Of a stretch of 64,000 nt of DNA, positions 38,988 to 46,450 are shown piece by piece. The translations under genes and the position numbers were made by a program. The DNA comes from Mangrovibacter plantisponsor (GTDB taxonomy: Bacteria > Pseudomonadota > Gammaproteobacteria > Enterobacterales > Enterobacteriaceae). The notes under the pieces were generated by a model. That model did not search any database. It worked only from the letters and a program-made list of their open reading frames with translations, and was not told the origin of the DNA. Each line of letters starts with the position of its first letter. The stretch's first letter is position 1. The stretch lies in the NCBI RefSeq assembly GCF_003182475.1, contig NZ_QGTS01000006.1, forward strand, positions 186,001 to 250,000, given 5' to 3'.

Positions 38988-39074
38988 GCGAAGGTGGCGG
39001 AATTGGTAGACGCGCTAGCTTCAGGTGTTAGTGTCCTTTCGGACGTGAGGGTTCAAGTCCCTCCCCTCGCACCA
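38988..39074 (+). tRNA. leuQ: tRNA-Leu(CAG), copy 1
   Basis: 87-base tRNA with long variable arm, anticodon CAG in GCTTCAGGTG, encoded 3' CCA and acceptor stem GCGAAGG/CCTCGCA-type pairing. First of three tandem copies, equivalent to the E. coli leuQPV operon; which member corresponds to which E. coli symbol is assigned by order only. Confidence 0.95.
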
Positions 39075-39100
39075 ATAATCACATATATCGTTCGCACTGC

Positions 39101-39187
39101 GCGAAGGTGGCGGAATTGGTAGACGCGCTAGCTTCAGGTGTTAGTGTTCTTACGGACGTGAGGGTTCAAGTCCCTCCCCTCGCACCA
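39101..39187 (+). tRNA. leuP: tRNA-Leu(CAG), copy 2
   Basis: Same 87-base gene as copy 1 except for two changes in the variable arm (GTTCTTACGGAC in place of GTCCTTTCGGAC). One change converts a G-C pair to G-U and the other is in the loop, so folding is retained. CCA is encoded. Confidence 0.95.
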
Positions 39188-39214
39188 ATGCGAAAACGAT
39201 ATCTCTCTTACTGT

Positions 39215-39301
39215 GCGAAGGTGGCGGAATTGGTAGACGCGCTAGCTTCAGGTGTTAGTGTCCTTTCGGACGTGAGGGTTCAAGTCCCTCCCCTCGCACC
39301 A
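39215..39301 (+). tRNA. leuV: tRNA-Leu(CAG), copy 3
   Basis: Identical to copy 1 over 87 bases, with encoded CCA. Spacers between the three copies are 26 and 27 bases and unrelated in sequence, as in a processed polycistronic tRNA transcript. No strong hairpin terminator is evident after it. Confidence 0.95.
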
Positions 39302-39401
39302 GTTTCCTGATTTTCCCTGCAGCCCTGTTTCGTTATTCCCTGCCTGCCTTTCCATGCCTGTTTCTTTCTGTATTAAAGCGCTTTACAGCAATAACCCGTG
39401 T

Positions 39402-39647
39402 TCAGGGAAAAACTGGCCAGGTCATCATCGCTTTTAGCAGCAACACAGCACCGCTCCCGAGCGCCATTGCAGAAGAGAGTAAAATAAAATGCCGCAGCCG
39501 GGGGTGCCACAACATTGCTGCAGTGCTTAACAATGCCACCGCAGTTAACACTCGCCATAACGAAAATGGCAGGCCAATAAACGCGAGGCCAAGAATCACT
39601 CCGCTCCCCAGAATTAACCCCCAGCCCCCTTCAAGACACTTGCGCAT
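39402..39647 (-). CDS. yjjZ: DUF1435 membrane protein YjjZ
   Basis: An 81-residue inner-membrane protein with about three hydrophobic segments (GLILGSGVILGLAFIG, VLTAVALLSTAAMLW, FILLSSAMALGSGAVLLL). The N-terminal pattern LEGGWGLILG and central HPRLRHFILLSS resemble E. coli YjjZ (DUF1435), which also lies next to leuQPV and is Fur-regulated. GAGGAAGTG precedes the ATG at 39647; a GTG lies one codon earlier. A good Fur box lies about 45-60 bases upstream. Molecular function unknown. Confidence 0.8.
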   Translation of the reverse strand: MRKCLEGGWGLILGSGVILGLAFIGLPFSLWRVLTAVALLSTAAMLWHPRLRHFILLSSAMALGSGAVLLLKAMMTWPVFP

Positions 39648-39690
39648 CACTTCCTCACCGCAGCCAGAAATTTGATAACAGACATCATAT

Positions 39691-39709
39691 GCTAATAGTT
39701 ATCATTTTC
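39691..39709 (-). promoter_or_regulatory. Fur box upstream of yjjZ
   Basis: GAAAATGATAACTATTAGC on the minus strand matches the 19-bp Fur consensus GATAATGATAATCATTATC at 15 positions. It lies 44 bases before the yjjZ ATG, consistent with iron repression. Confidence 0.75.
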
Positions 39710-39724
39710 AATTAAATCTTATAT

Positions 39725-39760
39725 TCCTGGAACCAGGATGCAGTGTTGTCAAAATGACAA
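39725..39760. promoter_or_regulatory. Two adjacent perfect palindromes upstream of the diguanylate cyclase gene
   Basis: TCCTGGAACCAGGA (39725-39738) and TTGTCAAAATGACAA (39746-39760) are both perfect inverted repeats, 7 bases apart, in the 300-base gap between divergent yjjZ and the cyclase gene. They look like operator sites. I do not recognise the cognate regulators. Confidence 0.5.
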
Positions 39761-39966
39761 ATAAGGCTGGGGTGACAGATTATTCTTAAGATGATAAATT
39801 GAGCGATTAAACATAACACTCATCCGACCTCATTCTGGCTGAACGCATTCTGTAGATTAAGTTCCTCAGATAAGGTCTGGACATAACGCCAGCAATATCA
39901 CTGATATTGCAAAATATTTTATTCTTACCACTGATTTTTATGACGACACCATCATGGCAAGGCCTG

Positions 39967-41010
39967 ATGAAAGAAAAGTATCAACTTTCATTACGCCTGT
40001 TTTTGCTCCTGAACGCGCTGAGCTCACTTTATTGCATGCTCAACCCGGTAGCCAACAAAGTGCATATTATTGTGCGCACTCCTGTGGCAATGATTTTCAT
40101 TGGCAGTACGTTTTTACTTATCTCAAATTTAAAAAATAAAAAAATACGCGTACATATAAATATCATCTCACTGATATTTGGTATTTTTTGGGCCTGGAAT
40201 GCCGTACTGACACAGCATGTCTTACAAACCACAGATCTTTCATGGTTTATGGTGACATTACTGGCTGTCCTGTTTATTGGGGCAATTGCGTTCATCAATA
40301 ACTTAATCAGTTTCCTGCTGCATTGCCTGCCCACCACACTGACCATCCTGTTTCTTTCCAGGGGAGAATACTGGGTGCCGGTGTTGTTTGCTTTTGCATT
40401 ACCAACCATCGGGATTGCCATTCACCAGGTAATAAAGCAGCGTAACGACAGGTTTATCCTGAGCCTGCTTAATACACTGGAAGCAGAGAAAGAAACGCTA
40501 ATCGACCTCAGTATGATAGACCCGCTTACCGGCCTGTATAATCGGCGTGGTTTTGAGAACCGGACAGAAAACGCCTTAGCGGATTCTTCTTCTGTACATA
40601 CGTTATTGCTGCTGGATATTGATCATTTTAAAGCCTATAACGACCACTACGGGCACATGATGGGCGACCAGGCACTGACGCGTGTTTCCGCCGCCATTCG
40701 CGATACAGTCCGCTCCAGAGATATTGTTGGCCGCTATGGCGGCGAAGAATTTATGGTCTTACTGGTCAATACAACGCCACAACAAGCCAGCGAAATGGCC
40801 GAGCGCATTCGCCAGCGGGTTTACGATCTCTCTATTCCGCACATGTTTAATGAAAGTGTCGCGACCAATGTGACAATCAGCATCGGCACCGCACAAGTCA
40901 AAAACAATGATATGGGAGCAGCCCTGAGCCAGGCAGACCAGGCGCTTTACAGTGCCAAGAACCAGGGGCGCAACAGCATTCTGTCCTATGATACCTGGAG
41001 TGCTGCCTGA
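39967..41010 (+). CDS. Membrane-anchored diguanylate cyclase (GGDEF)
   Basis: Predicted c-di-GMP synthase of the inner membrane. The first 150 residues hold about five hydrophobic segments, followed by a short coiled linker and a GGDEF domain. The active site is RYGGEEF near residue 256, with DPLTGLYNRRGF opening the domain, and an I-site RxxD (RSRD) five residues before GGEEF for product inhibition. The ATG at 39967 has an AAGG site; an ATG at 39940 and a TTG at 39907 are alternatives. Not present at this locus in E. coli K-12, so it is probably a lineage-specific insertion between yjjZ and fhuF. Confidence 0.88.
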   Translation: MKEKYQLSLRLFLLLNALSSLYCMLNPVANKVHIIVRTPVAMIFIGSTFLLISNLKNKKIRVHINIISLIFGIFWAWNAVLTQHVLQTTDLSWFMVTLLAVLFIGAIAFINNLISFLLHCLPTTLTILFLSRGEYWVPVLFAFALPTIGIAIHQVIKQRNDRFILSLLNTLEAEKETLIDLSMIDPLTGLYNRRGFENRTENALADSSSVHTLLLLDIDHFKAYNDHYGHMMGDQALTRVSAAIRDTVRSRDIVGRYGGEEFMVLLVNTTPQQASEMAERIRQRVYDLSIPHMFNESVATNVTISIGTAQVKNNDMGAALSQADQALYSAKNQGRNSILSYDTWSAA

Positions 41011-41057
41011 TACCCGGGTAGCAACGCTTGTATGTGTCTGGCATCGCGGTTAGTATT

Positions 41058-41076
41058 AGTAATTATTATCATTTAT
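41058..41076 (+). promoter_or_regulatory. Probable Fur box upstream of fhuF
   Basis: AGTAATTATTATCATTTAT matches the Fur consensus at 12 of 19 positions, with the core ATTATCATT intact. It lies 20 bases before the fhuF ATG. E. coli fhuF is Fur-repressed, which supports the assignment. Confidence 0.55.
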
Positions 41077-41095
41077 ATTTACATTGCTTACCGCT

Positions 41096-41881
41096 ATGGC
41101 TTATCTTGCGTTTCGCCAACCAGCAGAAGAATGGGGAACGGTTCCCCGTTTTTTCCCCCGTACCCTGTCAGACAAGGTAAAGGCAACATTTACGCGCCAT
41201 AGCCCATGGTTTAATGACTTTATTTTCCCAGGCGCCCAGGCCCCATCAGACACCCTGACACTTGCGCAATGGTCGCAACCGGCTGAACTTGCCACCTTAC
41301 TGGAACGCTACGCCAGCCACTGTTACCGCGATACGCCTGAGAAAAAACAACAGAACAAGCCCCTGCTTTCTTTATGGGCTCAGTGGTACACCGGGCTACT
41401 GGTCCCCCCGCTGATGCTGGCGCAACTGACTATGTCATGCCCTCTTGACCTCTCACCAGAACGGGTCTGTGTGCGTTTCCATGAAACCGGCCGGGCAGAA
41501 AAATTCTGGCTGGATGTTCAGCCCGCTCACCATGATGCCCCCCGGGATGCAATGTCCCGCATGGAGCACCTTATTGAAAGTGGGATTACACCGGTCGTTG
41601 CAGCCCTGGAAGCAACCGGTCATATCAACGGCAAGCTTATCTGGAGCAACCTGGGTTACATTGTTAACTGGTTTCTCAATGAAATGAGCAAATTCCACCC
41701 TCAGGAAGAGCTCAATGCACTACATCGCCACTGCTTCCTCTCTGCGCAATTACGCACCGGGAGTGCTAACCCCCTGTTCCGCACTATGCTGGAACGGGAA
41801 GGCCAGTGGGTGCGCCGCACATGCTGCCAGCGTAACCGCCTGCCAGGTGTGCAACAATGTGGTGACTGCACACTGGCATAA
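41096..41881 (+). CDS. fhuF: Ferric siderophore reductase FhuF
   Basis: Cytoplasmic [2Fe-2S] protein that reduces ferric hydroxamate siderophores to release iron. The product is 261 residues (E. coli 262) starting MAYLAFRQ; a TTG four codons upstream is less likely. NKPLLSLWAQWYTGLLVPPLML near residue 86 and ATGHINGKLIWSNLGYIVNW near 180 are strongly conserved. The C-terminal cysteines CC-x10-C-x2-C (CCQRNRLPGVQQCGDC) are the unusual cluster ligands. The N-terminal 70 residues are diverged. Confidence 0.95.
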   Translation: MAYLAFRQPAEEWGTVPRFFPRTLSDKVKATFTRHSPWFNDFIFPGAQAPSDTLTLAQWSQPAELATLLERYASHCYRDTPEKKQQNKPLLSLWAQWYTGLLVPPLMLAQLTMSCPLDLSPERVCVRFHETGRAEKFWLDVQPAHHDAPRDAMSRMEHLIESGITPVVAALEATGHINGKLIWSNLGYIVNWFLNEMSKFHPQEELNALHRHCFLSAQLRTGSANPLFRTMLEREGQWVRRTCCQRNRLPGVQQCGDCTLA

Positions 41882-42020
41882 ATAACCATGTGGGATGGTT
41901 GCGTTTGCCGCTGCCACACACCAGGTGGAACCCGGGCAGATTACCAGGGTGTTATCCCTGCAAATTAACGCCCGGGCATGGGTCTGTGAGAAAGCACAAA
42001 TGGGCCACAAGAGCCCATTT
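41882..42020 (+). other. fhuF 3' region with nested hairpins
   Basis: No gene. A nested structure with outer stem CCCGGGC (41931-41937)/GCCCGGG (41970-41976) and inner stem CAGGG/CCCTG (41945-41960) lies 50 bases after fhuF. It is followed by the first TGGGCC/GGCCCA-type hairpin (41998-42020) that borders repeat copy A. Confidence 0.5.
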
Positions 42021-42162
42021 CAGATTGATGAAAAAGAAGGAAAAAGCGTGGTTTTTCCTTCTTTTTAGTTAGCAGCCGAAAATCAATGAATTGATTTTCC
42101 TGGTTTTTTATTAGGTGACATCCTCTCGTTCTGTGCGGACATGAGGTTTGTCATCAGACTCA
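42021..42162 (+). repeat. 142-bp structured repeat, copy A
   Basis: This segment recurs at 44917-45058 with 9 differences in 142 bases. It opens with a perfect 15-bp hairpin AAAAAGAAGGAAAAA/TTTTTCCTTCTTTTT (42031-42066, loop GCGTGG), then AATCAA/TTGATT (a 6-bp stem), then a CCTC/GAGG structure, ending CATCAGACTCA. The first hairpin resembles an intrinsic terminator. A 14-codon frame MKKKEKAWFFLLFS (42028-42072) runs through the hairpin. Near-identical hairpin-type blocks of 23 bases flank the element (41998-42020 and 42162-42184). Confidence 0.9.
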
Positions 42163-42230
42163 AATGGGCCACAAGGGCCCATTTACATGGAAGCAGCCAC
42201 ATACCGGTTAAGCCCGGTAACCGCCCTGCC

Positions 42231-42890
42231 TCACAGCTCGTTGGAAAGTTCCACTTTGCCAGCTTCGCTGTTAATCCAGGCATACATATCGGCATTACTG
42301 CGCAGTGATAAACGACGCAATGCGCTCCGTTTCTGGGCGCTAATCGTTTTATTGCTTTTTTGCAGCACATTTGCCACCTGGTTCACCCCGAGCCCACGCC
42401 CAAGCAGGCGCAAAACTCGTTTTTCCGATGCAGTCAGTTTATGGTGCTCCTGGGGAATTTGTGCACTGGAGCAGGCTTCGGCGTCAGCCTCTGTATCCCC
42501 CGGAATGTACATGCAATCCAGAAAGGGGTGCAGCAGATTTATCAGCTCAGTTTCAGGAACCAACAGAGGAATCAAATGGATATTAGGTAAACCATGCCAT
42601 TTTTCATATTGCTGTTCATCTGAGGATATCAACATAACCCACTGGCATTTTTGCCCGCTGTGGACGCTTTCCAGATAATGATAATAAATATCATCACTGT
42701 GGTTTTCATCGGAAAGATCACAAAAAATGATATCGTTATTAACGGTAAGACTAAGCTGACTATCGCACTTTACATCGCAAACACTCAGATTAATATTATC
42801 GAAATTTCTTAAAATCAGTGATTCAATCCCGGCAGCGATTATCGCTGAACGACTAATAACCGCACCGTCTTTATAGCTTCCTGCTGTCAT
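42231..42890 (-). CDS. yjjQ: LuxR-family regulator, YjjQ type
   Basis: A 219-residue transcription regulator. The C-terminal LuxR/FixJ helix-turn-helix (about 150-210) contains LTASEKRVLRLLGRGLGVNQ and SNKTISAQKRSALRRLSL, followed by SNADMYAWINS, very close to E. coli YjjQ and unlike BglJ. The N-terminal 140 residues are receiver-like in length but lack an obvious phosphorylation aspartate pattern and are diverged. AGGAG precedes the ATG at 42890; the frame extends upstream to a TTG that is not supported. E. coli has bglJ next to yjjQ; no bglJ is present here. Possible H-NS silencing is suggested by the AT-rich upstream region. Confidence 0.8.
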   Translation of the reverse strand: MTAGSYKDGAVISRSAIIAAGIESLILRNFDNINLSVCDVKCDSQLSLTVNNDIIFCDLSDENHSDDIYYHYLESVHSGQKCQWVMLISSDEQQYEKWHGLPNIHLIPLLVPETELINLLHPFLDCMYIPGDTEADAEACSSAQIPQEHHKLTASEKRVLRLLGRGLGVNQVANVLQKSNKTISAQKRSALRRLSLRSNADMYAWINSEAGKVELSNEL

Positions 42891-43668
42891 ATTTTGCTCC
42901 TGTTGATATCTGGCCTCTGTACCCTGCGTTGTTTCTGGTGGTTTACGGAGCCACACGCATTTCCCAGCAATCAAAGCGGAAGTAAACTTTAAAAATCAAT
43001 ATATTATTTGAAAAGCCTACACCACCACTATAGCAATATGCACCAGAAAACCGCATGACACGAAGTACAGACCTGGATAAGTTGAATAGAAAAAACATAA
43101 ATTTAAAAAACTACAGATAAATACAAATACTGAACCTGTTCAGATGAACATTATGCCTATAATCCCACGCCACACCTGAATAAAACCTAAACACTACGCA
43201 ATATGCAGCAAGATGAATACAACCAGGGCGTGTTGTAATTATAACACGGCACATCTAAGCAAATAATTAATAGCCCTCAGTAAAAAAATATTGATGGAAT
43301 ATTCCTGGTCAAAAAAAAATAAAAAGTAAAAAAATCATTAATACAAAGTTAAGAAAAAAACACTTCACGGCATAAATTGCCTTATCTGGTCTGTCGCGCT
43401 TTCCCATTGTTACTTTGCGGCTCTGCTTCCATCTGCAAAATGTTCGCAGCAAAATGTTCGCCAGGCTGTTTCCCATCGTGGGTAAATATCTTAAATTGAG
43501 TAAAGGTTGAACGGAGATACCTTCTCACTAACAGAGCTTGTGCACCCAAAAACAGGTAATACCCCCGTCAGTTTGTGCGGGTAGCCGTTCAACGCACAAA
43601 CCCGTTACCTTGCGTGCGCATTAACAGCCACGCTTTTATCTCTACTTTTGGTTTTGGCAGGTCTGAAA
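42891..43668. other. AT-rich region between yjjQ and yjjP, with palindrome and leader hairpin
   Basis: About 780 bases without a convincing gene. From 43000 to 43380 it is very AT-rich, which suits H-NS binding. An 18-bp near-perfect palindrome GTGTTGTAATTATAACAC is at 43230-43247. GCAAAATGTTCGC occurs as a direct repeat near 43435-43460. Near yjjP a strong hairpin GTTTGTGCG (43571-43579)/CGCACAAAC (43593-43601) is enclosed by AGGTAA (43554-43559)/TTACCT (43605-43610), suggesting a structured 5' leader. Confidence 0.5.
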
Positions 43669-44445
43669 ATGGAAGCAATAGCGGTAAAACAGCGTGAAGT
43701 AACCCGGCTGTGCATTCAGTGCGCACTCTTTCTGCTTCAGCACGGCGCTGAAAGTGCTCTGGTGGAAGAACTTTCCGGGCGGTTGGGTAAAGCCCTGGGC
43801 ATGGATAGCGTTGAAAGCGCCATTTCTGCTAATGCCATTGTGCTGACAACTATCGTTGATGATCACTGCCTGACATCCACACGTAAAAATATTGACCGTG
43901 GGATCAATATGCACGTAGTGACCCAGGTTCAGCATATTGTCATTATGACCGAGCACAAGCTGCTGGATGACAAAGACGTCCGGCGCCGGTTTGCCCATAT
44001 TCGACCATTGCGTTACCCACGGTGGCTGGTCGTTCTGATGGTTGGGCTCTCCTGTGGGTGCTTTTGTAAACTCAACAATGGCGGGTGGGATGGCGCACTC
44101 ATCGCCTTTCTTGCCAGTAGCGTTGCCATGTTTGTTCGCCAGGTACTCACTCATCGCCATTTTCACCCGCAGATTAACTTTTGCATCACGGCATTTGTTG
44201 CGACAACGCTTTCCGGGCTGTTGTTGTCCACCCCGCTGTTTCGCCACACATCCACCATTGCCATGGCCGCCAGTGTTTTATTATTAGTGCCGGGCTTTCC
44301 ATTGATTAATGCCGTCGCGGATATGTTCAAAGGCCATATCAACACCGGCCTTGCGCGCTGGGCCATGGCAAGCCTGCTTACACTTGCAACCTGTATTGGT
44401 GTGGTCACGGCGCTGGCACTGTGGGGGTTACGCGGATGGGCATAA
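43669..44445 (+). CDS. yjjP: ThrE-family membrane protein YjjP
   Basis: One half of the two-component ThrE-like exporter YjjPB, reported in E. coli to export succinate. The product is 258 residues starting [15 protein letters not shown]; the TTG-initiated extension is rejected. The N-terminal cytoplasmic domain ([43 protein letters not shown], residues 14-56 in parts) is followed by about five membrane segments and [20 protein letters not shown]. It overlaps yjjB by 10 bases. Confidence 0.93.
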   Translation: MEAIAVKQREVTRLCIQCALFLLQHGAESALVEELSGRLGKALGMDSVESAISANAIVLTTIVDDHCLTSTRKNIDRGINMHVVTQVQHIVIMTEHKLLDDKDVRRRFAHIRPLRYPRWLVVLMVGLSCGCFCKLNNGGWDGALIAFLASSVAMFVRQVLTHRHFHPQINFCITAFVATTLSGLLLSTPLFRHTSTIAMAASVLLLVPGFPLINAVADMFKGHINTGLARWAMASLLTLATCIGVVTALALWGLRGWA

Positions 44446-44909
44446 TGACGTTTTTATTGAGCCTGCTTCAGGATATGGTGCTGGCCTCTATTCCGGCAGT
44501 CGGTTTTGCCATGGTTTTCAACGTGCCACTCAGAGCATTGCCTTACTGTGCTTTACTGGGAGCTATAGGCCACGGAGCCCGGTTTATCCTGATGCACTTT
44601 GGTGGCAATATTGAATGGAGCACATTTCTCGCATCCATTCTGGTCGGCTGCATTGGGATTCAGTGGTCTCGCTGGTACCTTGCTCACCCCAAAGTTTTCA
44701 CGGTCGCGGCCGTCATCCCAATGTTCCCGGGGATCTACGCCTATACCGCCATGATATCTGCAGTGAAGCTGAGCCACTTCGGCTATACAGAGCCGCTGAT
44801 GATAATGCTGGTAACCAATTTCCTGAAAGCCGCATTTATTGTTGGCGCGTTATCTATTGGTTTGTCCCTGCCAGGCCTATGGCTCTACCGCAAACGCCCG
44901 CGGGTGTAA
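44436..44909 (+). CDS. yjjB: ThrE-family membrane protein YjjB
   Basis: Partner of YjjP, 157 residues as in E. coli, with about four to five membrane segments. [24 protein letters not shown] (from residue 23, in parts), [27 protein letters not shown] and [10 protein letters not shown] at the C terminus are conserved. The start MGIMTFLL lies inside the end of yjjP, so the pair is coupled. Repeat copy B begins 8 bases after the stop. Confidence 0.93.
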   Translation: MGIMTFLLSLLQDMVLASIPAVGFAMVFNVPLRALPYCALLGAIGHGARFILMHFGGNIEWSTFLASILVGCIGIQWSRWYLAHPKVFTVAAVIPMFPGIYAYTAMISAVKLSHFGYTEPLMIMLVTNFLKAAFIVGALSIGLSLPGLWLYRKRPRV

Positions 44910-44916
44910 CCCGCGT

Positions 44917-45058
44917 CAGATTGATGAAAAAGAAGGAAAAAGCGTGGTTTTTCCTTCTTTTTAGTTAGCAATCGAATATCAATGAATTGATTTTCCTTGT
45001 TTTTTATTGGGTGGCATCCTCTCGTTCTCTGCGAGCATGAGGTTTGTCATCAGACTCA
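44917..45058 (+). repeat. 142-bp structured repeat, copy B
   Basis: Same orientation and length as copy A, about 94% identical. The 15-bp hairpin (44927-44962) and the 14-codon frame (44924-44968) are identical to copy A. The differences cluster in linkers and in the distal stem, where CTCG/CGAG pairing is better here than in copy A. It begins immediately after yjjB and probably also terminates yjjPB transcription. Confidence 0.9.
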
Positions 45059-45290
45059 TTTGAACTACGATGTATTGTGGCTTTAGTTAAATAAAAAATA
45101 ACTTGCAATTAAATAGCGCACTATTTAAATTAATCACAGAGCAAGACTGAACGGTCACGCGCAGAACTTCACCATCGTGCCTTAAGGTACATATTCTTAC
45201 GGGTAATGTCCTGCACCACTTCAGTCTCAATTTAGTCACCGTCTATTAAGTCGCTCACGACTTAATAGTGAAATATACAAAGGAGTCAAC
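45059..45290 (+). promoter_or_regulatory. ohr upstream region with two palindromes
   Basis: TAAATAG-CGCA-CTATTTA (45110-45127) and the perfect CTATTAAGTCG-CTCA-CGACTTAATAG (45243-45268) lie upstream of ohr, the second ending 22 bases before the ATG and just before AAAGGAG. The first is an AT-rich operator-like palindrome as expected for a MarR/OhrR-type regulator. The second could be an operator or a leader hairpin. No ohrR gene is in the window. Confidence 0.5.
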
Positions 45291-45719
45291 ATGTCTTTAG
45301 AACAAGTGGTTTACCGGGCAAAAGCAAAAGCCACCGGGGGCCGTGACGGCCGCGCTGTTTCATCTGATGGTGTACTGGATGTCAAACTGGGTGTGCCAAA
45401 AGAGATGGGCGGGCTCGGTGGTGAAGTTACCAACCCCGAACAGCTTTTTGCTGCCGGTTACTCTGCATGCTTTTTAGGTGCCATGAAATTCGTTGCTGGC
45501 CGCGATAAAATCGCCCTGCCAAAAGAAGCCTTTATTGAAGGTGAAGTCGGTATTGGTCCGATTCCTGATGGTTTCGGTATTGAAGCAAAGCTGAATATCC
45601 ACCTGCCGGGCATGGACAGTGCTGAAGCCAAAAAACTGGTGGATGCCGCTCATATCGTCTGCCCTTACTCCAATGCTACCCGTGGTAACATCGATGTCAC
45701 GCTAAATATCATTAACTAA
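45291..45719 (+). CDS. ohr: Organic hydroperoxide resistance protein Ohr
   Basis: Thiol-dependent peroxidase of the OsmC/Ohr family detoxifying organic hydroperoxides; cytoplasmic. 142 residues with the two catalytic cysteines at C60 ([13 protein letters not shown]) and C124 ([13 protein letters not shown]), and the catalytic arginine region near the N terminus (TGGRDGR). The [13 protein letters not shown] motif places it in the Ohr subgroup. AAGGAG precedes the ATG. E. coli K-12 has no gene here; yjjB is followed directly by dnaT. Confidence 0.92.
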   Translation: MSLEQVVYRAKAKATGGRDGRAVSSDGVLDVKLGVPKEMGGLGGEVTNPEQLFAAGYSACFLGAMKFVAGRDKIALPKEAFIEGEVGIGPIPDGFGIEAKLNIHLPGMDSAEAKKLVDAAHIVCPYSNATRGNIDVTLNIIN

Positions 45720-45902
45720 GCGTTGTTGCCCCGGCAACCAGGCCGCTTGTGCGGTCTGGTGCTACCTGTTTTGCTCGCCATGCTGATTATCCCCACTGCT
45801 TTCCTTTCAATCTGCCCCGCAGGTTATGCTACTATCTGGTGGTATGTTCCCGGCCTTTTTCGCCTGAAAAGGTGCAGTCAAATTCAGCTTTGAGATGGTG
45901 TT

Positions 45903-46448
45903 ATGTCTTCCAGAACGCTTACCCCGGATGTTATCGGTCTTGATCAATTTAATGATGACCCGCTTTCTGCTCTGAAGCAGGCGGAAAATGGCGCTATTGC
46001 TATTTTCCATAACAACCGCCCGGCATTCTATGCACTGACACCGGAAAGGCTTGCTGCACTGCTGGCTATTGAAGCGGCGCAACAGCAACCCGTGCCCCAG
46101 GCAGATGTTGCCCTGGATGACTCACTTTTCAGTGATGCCCCTTTGCCCGCAGGCCCGGTTCCCCTGGGGAAATTTGCCATGTATTCAGGCTGGGCTCCGG
46201 ATGCCGATTTTCTCCGCCAGGCTGCATTGTGGGGCATTATGTTAGCCACACCCGTGGCAGCAGAAGAGCTGGCAGCATTCACGTCATACTGGCAGGCAGA
46301 AGGCAAAGTTTTCCACCATATTCAGTGGCAACAAAAGCTGGCGCGTCATCTGCAAATCAGCCGCCAGGCAAACGGCGGCCCGGCAAGGCGGGATATTTCG
46401 CAAATATCACGTCCGGATGAAAGCATTCCTGACGGTTTTCGGGGGTAA
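45903..46448 (+). CDS. dnaT: Primosomal protein DnaT
   Basis: PriA-PriB-DnaT replication restart factor that helps load DnaB-DnaC. 181 residues (E. coli 179). [12 protein letters not shown] at the start, ALDDSLFSD near 69, and [23 protein letters not shown] and [20 protein letters not shown] in the C-terminal half match well; the linker around 60-85 is diverged. Ends GFRG, 2 bases before dnaC, as in E. coli. Confidence 0.96.
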   Translation: MSSRTLTPDVIGLDQFNDDPLSALKQAENGAIAIFHNNRPAFYALTPERLAALLAIEAAQQQPVPQADVALDDSLFSDAPLPAGPVPLGKFAMYSGWAPDADFLRQAALWGIMLATPVAAEELAAFTSYWQAEGKVFHHIQWQQKLARHLQISRQANGGPARRDISQISRPDESIPDGFRG

Positions 46449-46450
46449 TA

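Noticed and set aside
39107-39310. 67-residue frame with an internal repeat (MAELVDALASGVSVLTDVRV)
   Set aside because: It is a translation of two tandem tRNA-Leu genes; the repeat is the tRNA repeat.
43440-43499. 19-codon frame MFAAKCSPGCFPSWVNILN upstream of yjjP
   Set aside because: No clear ribosome site and it starts in a short direct repeat. Leader-peptide function cannot be supported.
41998-45058. Insertion sequence or composite transposon around yjjQ-yjjPB
   Set aside because: The bracketing repeats encode no transposase and have no terminal inverted repeats. The enclosed genes are syntenic with E. coli, so the segment is native.
45749-45943. 64-residue frame between ohr and dnaT
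   Set aside because: Overlaps the dnaT start, no homology, cysteine- and arginine-rich composition typical of a shadow frame.
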